From positions 1 to 16,645 of the forward strand of contig CAZRFE010000051.1 in assembly GCA_964599565.1 (NCBI GenBank): a stretch of 16,645 nucleotides of DNA. The letters are read 5' to 3'. This DNA is from JAJUFS01 sp964599565 (GTDB lineage: Bacteria > Pseudomonadota > Gammaproteobacteria > Natronospirales > JAJUFS01). Positions within the stretch are counted from its first letter, which is position 1. Each line of letters opens with the position of its first letter. Under the pieces are notes generated by a model. The model ran no database searches. It had not been told where the DNA came from and saw only the letters and a list, made by a program, of their open reading frames with translations. Shown piece after piece: positions 12,503 through 16,645 of the stretch. Made by a program: the position numbers and the translations under genes.

Positions 12503-13824
12503 GCATTGACTCCGCTGATGCGTTGCCGCCATTCCTCGGCGCGCCGGTGCAGCGCATCGATGTCGATGTCGCGCAGCCGGCCGTTCTCGAGCTTCATGCG
12601 ACCGGCGACCCAGGCGTGGCTGACCTGGTCCCGGCTTGCGGCGTAAACCAGTTGCGAAACCGGATTGTAAACCGGCGTGGTCGCGGTTGCCGAAAGATCG
12701 ACCGCGATCATGTCCGCCCATTTGCCCGTTTCCAGGCTGCCGATGCTGTCATCAAGCCCGAGTGCGCGTGCGCCGCCGAGTGTTGCGATTTCCAGCGCGA
12801 CACCTGCGTCCACCGCCGTTGCGTTGCCGCTGACGCCTTTTGCGAGCAGCGCCATGGTCCGCATTTCACCGAGCATGTCGAGATCGTTGTTGCTCGCAGC
12901 GCCGTCGGTGCCGAGCGCGACATTCACGCCGGCCTCGCGCAATTTCGCAACGGGGCAGAAGCCGCTTGCAAGCTTGAGGTTCGACTCGGGGCAGTGCAGC
13001 ACATGCACGCCGTATTCCGCGGTCTTGCGGATTTCCTCGTCGGTGAGTTGCGTCATGTGCGCAACCATCAGGTCGGGACCCAGCAAGCCGAGTTCCTCGA
13101 AGTGCGCGAATGGCCGCTTGCCGGTCCTGTGCAGTTCCTCTTCCACTTCCGCCGCGGTTTCATGCAGATGCGTGTGCACGGGAATGCCGAGCTCATCGGC
13201 GATGCGCTGCATCTGCCGGAAGCTGTCATCGCAGACGGTGTAAGGCGCATGCGGTGCGAACGGAAACGTCAGCAGCGCATTCGTGTTGAACTCATCGCGC
13301 ACCGCGATTCCCTTGCGCAGGTATTCGGCGGTGTTCTCGGCCCACGCCGTCGGGAAATCGAACAGCACCATGCCGATGCTTGCGCGCATGCCGAGCCGCG
13401 AGCAGACCCGCGCGGTGACATCGGGAAAAAGATACATGTCGTTGAAGCACGTCGTCCCGCTGCGCAGCATTTCCGCGATCGCAAGTTCCGTGCCGTCGCG
13501 CACGAAGTCCGCGTTCACGAAGTGCGACTCCGCGGGCCAGATGTGTTCCTTCAGCCATTCCATCAGCGGCAGATCGTCGGCAATGCCGCGCAGCAACGTC
13601 ATTGCCGCATGCGTATGCGCGTTGACGAAGCCGGGAACAAGCAGGTGCGTGCCGAGCTCCGTGACGGGTGCGTCGGGATAGTACTGTTGCGCCTGCATGC
13701 GCGGCAGTACATCGATGATGCGGCCGTCGGCAACCGCCACGGCGTGGTCTTCGAGAATTTTGCCGGCCGGCCGCACGGGTGCGATCCAGCGCGCGGCGAC
13801 GATGAAGTCCGCGGAATTTTCCAT
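12499..13824 (-). CDS. mtaD: 5-methylthioadenosine/S-adenosylhomocysteine deaminase (TRZ/ATZ-family amidohydrolase)
   Basis: A 441-residue amidohydrolase of the metal-dependent cytosine-deaminase-like group. Metal ligands are visible: HTH at residues 70-72 (NAHTHAAM), HLHE in the middle of the barrel, HMTQLTDEE, and the Asp in LGTDGAASNNDLDM. It strongly resembles Pseudomonas MtaD, including ADDLPLMEWLKEHIWPAES and FVRDGTELAIAEM. The expected reactions are deamination of 5-methylthioadenosine to methylthioinosine and of S-adenosylhomocysteine. The nearby mtnA uses methylthioribose-1-phosphate, so both fit one salvage route. The start at 13824 gives MENSADFIVAARWIAPV, the family start, with AGGGA about 8 nt upstream. 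An upstream in-frame ATG at 13869 overlaps the mscS stop (TGATG) but would add 15 atypical residues encoded across a perfect palindrome. It is coupled to ubiG by ATGA. Confidence 0.93.
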   Translation of the reverse strand: MENSADFIVAARWIAPVRPAGKILEDHAVAVADGRIIDVLPRMQAQQYYPDAPVTELGTHLLVPGFVNAHTHAAMTLLRGIADDLPLMEWLKEHIWPAESHFVNADFVRDGTELAIAEMLRSGTTCFNDMYLFPDVTARVCSRLGMRASIGMVLFDFPTAWAENTAEYLRKGIAVRDEFNTNALLTFPFAPHAPYTVCDDSFRQMQRIADELGIPVHTHLHETAAEVEEELHRTGKRPFAHFEELGLLGPDLMVAHMTQLTDEEIRKTAEYGVHVLHCPESNLKLASGFCPVAKLREAGVNVALGTDGAASNNDLDMLGEMRTMALLAKGVSGNATAVDAGVALEIATLGGARALGLDDSIGSLETGKWADMIAVDLSATATTPVYNPVSQLVYAASRDQVSHAWVAGRMKLENGRLRDIDIDALHRRAEEWRQRISGVNA

Positions 13825-13849
13825 GTCCGGATTCCCTGTCTGGAGTTGC

Positions 13850-13867
13850 GCGCCGGTCGACCGGCGC
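13850..13867. repeat. 18-nt perfect GC palindrome between mscS-like gene and mtaD
   Basis: GCGCCGGTC followed by its exact reverse complement, lying one base after the mscS-like stop codon (13869-13871) in the minus-strand transcript. It can form a stable RNA stem. No T tract follows on the minus strand (GCAACTCCAG), so it is not an intrinsic terminator. It could stabilise the upstream mRNA or tune expression of the two genes, and it lies 25 nt before the chosen mtaD start. Confidence 0.7.
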
Positions 13868-13868
13868 A

Positions 13869-14693
13869 TCAGATGTCCTTGTAGTAGCGGATCTCGCGCT
13901 GTGGAAACGGGATCGAGATTCCCTTGGTCGCGAAATTCGCCTTGATGCGTTCAAGCAGGTCGCTGCGCACGTCCCAGAAGATTGCAGTATCGGTCCAAAG
14001 GCGCAGCATGAGGTTCACGCTCGTATCGCCGAATGCCCACGTATGCACGATGGGCGCGGGATCCGTCTTGATGCGTTCGTCCGCCGCGATGACTTCGAGA
14101 ATCGCCGCGCGTGCGTCATCGATGTTGTTGGAATAGCTGATGCCGATCTCGAAACTCAGCCTGCGCAACGGCTCGTGCGAGTAGTTGATGATCTTGTCCG
14201 TGGTGATCCTGCTGTTCGGTATGACGACATACTGGTTGTCGGCGGTCGTCATGCGCGTGTTGAACATGCCGATATCGATGACCGTGCCGGATGCGCCGCC
14301 GGCCTCGATGAAGTCACCCGGCTTGAACGGCTTGAACACCATGATCATCACGCTGGACGCGAAGTTCGAGAGCGAATCCTTGAGCGCGAGCGCGACGGCA
14401 AGACCCGCCGCACCGAGCACCGCGATCAGCGAGGTGGTGTCGATGCCGAGCTGGTCGACCGCGAGCACAGCCGCCACGAGCGTCAGCGCAATCACGACAA
14501 GCGACGTGATGAATTTCGTCAGCGTGACGTCGAACTCCGCGCGTGCCGCGACGCGCGTGATGAGGGAACCGGCGAGTTTCGCGAGCATCCGCCCGGCAAT
14601 GAAGATGACGGCGGCCAGCGCGATCCGGCTGCCCCATTCGGTCAGCAGTGCGGGCCAGTCGAGGGAAAGAAGATGATCCACGTACTGCTGCAT
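13869..14693 (-). CDS. Small-conductance mechanosensitive channel (MscS family)
   Basis: A 274-residue protein close in length to E. coli MscS (286). It has three predicted membrane helices: about residues 20-40, 60-82 and 86-115. The pore-lining third helix has the Ala/Gly-rich pattern VLGAAGLAVALALKDSLSNFASSVMIM, directly followed by the hallmark FKPFKPGDFIEAGGASGTVIDIGMFNTRM. Then come VVIPNSRI and the cytoplasmic alpha/beta domain ending IPFPQREIRYY. It releases solutes across the inner membrane under hypo-osmotic shock. The ATG at 14693 has only a weak GGAA upstream, but the N-terminal length is normal. It is 80 nt downstream of the ompA-like gene. That gap holds two copies of GGAGCGAAAA and no clear promoter. 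It ends 44 nt before mtaD, so co-transcription with mtaD is likely. Confidence 0.95.
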   Translation of the reverse strand: MQQYVDHLLSLDWPALLTEWGSRIALAAVIFIAGRMLAKLAGSLITRVAARAEFDVTLTKFITSLVVIALTLVAAVLAVDQLGIDTTSLIAVLGAAGLAVALALKDSLSNFASSVMIMVFKPFKPGDFIEAGGASGTVIDIGMFNTRMTTADNQYVVIPNSRITTDKIINYSHEPLRRLSFEIGISYSNNIDDARAAILEVIAADERIKTDPAPIVHTWAFGDTSVNLMLRLWTDTAIFWDVRSDLLERIKANFATKGISIPFPQREIRYYKDI

Positions 14694-14714
14694 CGGTTCC
14701 GGTCGATCGGGTCA

Positions 14715-14752
14715 GGAGCGAAAAGGGTAACGCAGTGCGCCCGGAGCGAAAA
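14715..14752. repeat. Direct repeat GGAGCGAAAA, two copies
   Basis: Identical 10-mers at 14715-14724 and 14743-14752, 28 bp start to start, in the 80-nt gap between the ompA-like and mscS-like genes. A spacing near 2.5 or 3 helical turns could suit a protein-binding site, but nothing else supports this. The second copy is flanked by CCGG on both sides. Confidence 0.5.
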
Positions 14753-14773
14753 CCGGCGGCGGGAATTCAATGC

Positions 14774-15289
14774 TCAATAGAAAGGGCGTACGTCGATGCG
14801 TACTTCGATGCGACGGTGCTCGGATGGATCGATGGCGCCGACCAGCGGTTCGCTCGAACCCACGCCGCGCAGCGTCAGCTTGCGCGGATCCACGCCGCTC
14901 TGCATGAAATAATCCTGCACGCGCTTTGCGCGCTTCTCCGACATCCAGCGATTGTAATTCTCGGGACCGGACGGATCGGCGTGGCCGATGATCTCGACGT
15001 GCTCGACGACGCCGAAGGACTCAAGCTCCACCAGCAGGCGCAGGAGCTCGTTCTTCGCCTCGCGCGACAGCTGCGCGGTGCCGAGCGGGAAGGAAATGCG
15101 GCTGATGAAGGTAAGTGCGTGGCTCGCATGCAGGGTGTCGGGGCAGTCCACCCCGGCGCAACCGCTGCCGAGCGCCGCCGGGTAGGGCGGCACGTTGACC
15201 GCGACCTGCTCGCCGGCCAGCCCACCCGCCGGCAGCATGCCGTACAACGCGAATGCGAGGACCGTTGACCATCGCCGACTGTAGAGCAT
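14774..15289 (-). CDS. OmpA-family peptidoglycan-binding protein
   Basis: A 171-residue exported protein. Residues 1-26 (MLYSRRWSTVLAFALYGMLPAGGLAG) form a signal peptide with a basic start, hydrophobic core and likely cleavage near LAG. There is no lipobox Cys at that point. Residues about 60-171 are an OmpA C-terminal domain: FPLGTAQLS, then IIGHADPSGPENYNRWMSEKRAKRVQDYF (the GHxDxxG...YNxxLSxxRAxxV pattern that binds diaminopimelate in peptidoglycan), GVGSSEPL and HRRIEVRI. There is no beta-barrel, so it should be periplasmic. Two Cys close together (GCAGVDCP) may form a disulfide. The frame is open to 15400, but the Met at 15289 begins the signal peptide and has AAGGA about 10 nt upstream. 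It heads the long minus-strand run and is divergent from mtnA. Confidence 0.9.
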   Translation of the reverse strand: MLYSRRWSTVLAFALYGMLPAGGLAGEQVAVNVPPYPAALGSGCAGVDCPDTLHASHALTFISRISFPLGTAQLSREAKNELLRLLVELESFGVVEHVEIIGHADPSGPENYNRWMSEKRAKRVQDYFMQSGVDPRKLTLRGVGSSEPLVGAIDPSEHRRIEVRIDVRPFY

Positions 15290-15312
15290 GTTATTTTTGT
15301 CCTTCGTCCACG

Positions 15313-15348
15313 GCGGCTTTGCCGCAGCGTCATTTTCCGGAAAATATA
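15313..15348 (-). promoter_or_regulatory. Candidate promoter, operator-like palindrome and leader hairpin of the ompA-like gene
   Basis: On the minus strand TATATT (plus 15343-15348) is a fair -10 box, with only a weak -35 (GCAGCA) 17 nt upstream. It overlaps a 14-nt perfect palindrome ATTTTCCGGAAAAT (15332-15345), which would cover the -10 and +1. Downstream, GCGGC-AAA-GCCGC (plus 15313-15325) forms a 5-bp hairpin in the leader just before the AAGGA ribosome-binding site. No clear promoter for the divergent mtnA was found in this 121-nt gap. Confidence 0.35.
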
Positions 15349-15410
15349 TCAGAATCGCGCAATTTTGCTGCGATATTACCCCTGTTGTCACGAGAATCAC
15401 GGCTTAAAGC

Positions 15411-16433
15411 ATGAATCGACCGGACCCCGAGGTTTTCTGTCCGCTGCGCTGGGATGGCCAGCGCCTGCATCTTCTCGACCAGCGCGCGCTGCCGGCGAGC
15501 GAGACCTGGCTTGCGCTGGAAACCGCGGGCGACGTCGCGGCCGCCATTCGCGACATGGCAGTCCGCGGCGCACCGGCGATCGGGATAGCAGCCGCATGGG
15601 GCGTTGCGCTGGCAGGGTGCCGGGGGCGAACGACGGCGCTCGATGCCATCGCACAACTCGCGGCCGCGCGGCCGACGGCGGTAAACCTGCGCTGGGCACT
15701 GGAACGCATGGAAAAGGCGCTCAACGCCGCGCCCGAGGCGGAACTTTCGACGGTGCTCGAGGCCGAGGCGCGCCTGATCCAGGACGAAGACCTCGCCCAG
15801 AACCGCAAGATGGCGCGCTGCGGCGCAGAATATCTCGGCCCCTCAGGCCGCGTCCTGACTCACTGCAACACCGGCGCGCTGGCGACCGGCGGCGTTGGTA
15901 CTGCGCTTGGCGTGATCCGGCAGGCACACGCCGACGGCAGGCTCGCGAAGGTGTACGCGACGGAAACCCGGCCCTGGATGCAGGGTGCGCGCCTGACGAT
16001 CTGGGAGCTGTCACGCGATGGCATCCCCGCAACGCTCGTCACCGAAGGTGCGACCGCGCAGCTGATGGCGCGCGACGGCATCGACTGGCTGATCGTCGGC
16101 GCGGATCGCATCGCCGCGAACGGCGATACGGCAAACAAGATCGGCACTTACGCGCTGGCCGTGCTCGCGCGCGCCCACGGCGCGAAGGTGATGGTCGTGG
16201 CGCCGCGCTCCACGATCGACATGCGCATCGCGAATGGCGAAGAAATCCCCATCGAGAACCGTCCGGGAGAAGAAATCCTGCGCGCAGCGGGACTCATCGA
16301 AGCGCCGCCCGGCATCACCGTCGATAATCCTGCGTTCGATGTCACGCCGGCGGAATTCATCGATGTCATCGTCACCGATGAAGGCGTCGTCGAAGCACCG
16401 TCGGCGCACACCCTGCGGCAACGGTTTTCCTGA
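15411..16433 (+). CDS. mtnA: S-methyl-5-thioribose-1-phosphate isomerase MtnA
   Basis: A 340-residue enzyme of the eIF2B-like isomerase family. It converts methylthioribose-1-phosphate to methylthioribulose-1-phosphate in the methionine salvage pathway, in the cytosol. Family motifs are complete: DMAVRGAPAIGIAAAWGVAL, LTHCNTGALATGGVGTALGVI with the catalytic Cys152, ETRPWMQGARLTIWEL, and VGADRIAANGDTANKIGTY with the catalytic Asp232, then VVAPRSTIDM and NPAFDVTP. Length is normal. The start is ATG at 15411; no good Shine-Dalgarno precedes it. It lies 121 nt upstream of gyrA, which is the arrangement seen in Pseudomonas. MtaD is encoded nearby on the other strand, so together they suggest the methylthioinosine route; a phosphorylase gene for the linking step is not in this window. 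Confidence 0.97.
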   Translation: MNRPDPEVFCPLRWDGQRLHLLDQRALPASETWLALETAGDVAAAIRDMAVRGAPAIGIAAAWGVALAGCRGRTTALDAIAQLAAARPTAVNLRWALERMEKALNAAPEAELSTVLEAEARLIQDEDLAQNRKMARCGAEYLGPSGRVLTHCNTGALATGGVGTALGVIRQAHADGRLAKVYATETRPWMQGARLTIWELSRDGIPATLVTEGATAQLMARDGIDWLIVGADRIAANGDTANKIGTYALAVLARAHGAKVMVVAPRSTIDMRIANGEEIPIENRPGEEILRAAGLIEAPPGITVDNPAFDVTPAEFIDVIVTDEGVVEAPSAHTLRQRFS

Positions 16434-16474
16434 AGGAATTCATGTGCATGAAAGTGGGTCGAAGCACCGTGCTG

Positions 16475-16554
16475 TGGTAAGATTCGTTGCTTGATGCGTC
16501 CGTCCCTTGACGGTTGCGCGACATCCCGAATCAACAAGGAAAGCGACCCGCCGC
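16475..16554 (+). promoter_or_regulatory. Candidate extended -10 promoter and leader of gyrA
   Basis: TGGTAAGAT at 16475-16483 is an extended -10 element (TGn followed by TAAGAT) without a good -35. A start near 16490 would give a 65-nt leader. The leader contains a small hairpin CCGTC-CCTT-GACGG (16500-16513) and an AAGGA at 16536-16540, which lies unusually far (14 nt) before the gyrA ATG. An inverted repeat AGCAC-C-GTGCT (16463-16473) sits just upstream of the -10 box. Confidence 0.4.
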
Positions 16555-16645
16555 ATGGCCGAAATCGCACGCGAAATATCCCACGTCAACCTCGAAGACG
16601 AAATGAAGCAGTCCTACCTCGATTACGCCATGAGCGTGATCGTGG
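16555..16645 (+). CDS. gyrA: DNA gyrase subunit A, N-terminal start (cut by window end)
   Basis: Only the first 30 codons are present: [17 protein letters not shown] followed by [13 protein letters not shown]. This matches the start of GyrA (E. coli [30 protein letters not shown]) closely, including the absolutely conserved [10 protein letters not shown]. GyrA is the DNA-cleaving subunit of gyrase, which introduces negative supercoils. The active-site Tyr and quinolone-determining region lie beyond the window. The start is fixed by alignment, although AAGGA is 14 nt upstream. Its position right after mtnA agrees with Pseudomonas. Confidence 0.96.
   Translation, partial: [30 protein letters not shown]

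Noticed and set aside
11726..12646. Plus-strand 306-codon frame over ubiG
   Set aside because: Antisense shadow of ubiG, with no support from motifs or a ribosome-binding site.
13825..13869. Alternative mtaD start at 13869 overlapping the mscS-like stop (TGATG)
   Set aside because: It would add 15 residues not seen in related MtaD proteins and would be translated through a stable palindrome; the ATG at 13824 has a Shine-Dalgarno and the family N-terminus.
12496..13884. Plus-strand 462-codon frame over mtaD
   Set aside because: Lies antisense to the whole mtaD gene, which has full amidohydrolase motifs; the shadow is Arg/His-rich.
1..16645. Mobile elements, prophage, CRISPR or defence islands
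   Set aside because: I found no transposase, integrase, phage structural gene, regularly spaced repeats or toxin-antitoxin pair, and base composition looks even across the window.

Overview
This 16.6 kb window is a gene-dense, high-GC chromosomal segment of a gammaproteobacterium. Gene content and local order support this: an MtaD, UbiG, MupP-type phosphatase and YciK cluster beside mtnA and gyrA resembles the Pseudomonas/Xanthomonas arrangement. YciB, YciI, BolA, YciO, RluB and YciK are all close in sequence to their E. coli namesakes as I remember them. I cannot name a genus; a lineage near Xanthomonadales, Nevskiales or Steroidobacterales is a guess. I see no tRNA, rRNA, insertion sequence, prophage or CRISPR array.

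Layout: (1) 1-582, the 3' end of ligA (+). (2) 583-805, a non-coding gap with hairpins, anti-Shine-Dalgarno-like motifs and an intrinsic terminator, all of which make best sense on the minus strand. (3) 806-2889, a minus-strand operon transcribed yciB, yciI, bolA, then a parvulin-type lipoprotein PPIase. (4) 3001-8205, a plus-strand run of yciO, an M50 site-2-type protease, trpS, scpA, scpB and rluB. (5) 8206-15289, a minus-strand run transcribed ompA-like, mscS-like, mtaD, ubiG, mupP/gph, rmuC, a squalene/phytoene-synthase-like gene and yciK. The core of this run is linked by three successive ATGA stop/start overlaps. (6) 15411-16645, plus-strand mtnA and the first 30 codons of gyrA.

The genes serve housekeeping functions: DNA repair and chromosome condensation (LigA, ScpAB, GyrA, RmuC), translation and RNA modification (TrpS, RluB, possibly YciO), envelope biology (YciB, PPIase, M50 protease, MscS, OmpA-like, peptidoglycan recycling by MupP), ubiquinone synthesis (UbiG) and methylthioadenosine salvage (MtaD, MtnA).

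No clearly new multi-gene system is visible. The points most worth a second look are: a tryptophanyl-tRNA synthetase with a C-x21-C-x6-C-x2-C motif resembling the iron-sulfur TrpRS of Thermotoga; a structured 3' UTR or sRNA candidate after the PPIase gene; two genes (M50 protease and scpA) whose -10-like box sits so that the predicted +1 is the A of the start ATG; and a squalene-synthase-fold protein without the usual catalytic Asp motifs, placed with rmuC inside the ubiG-mupP-yciK operon.
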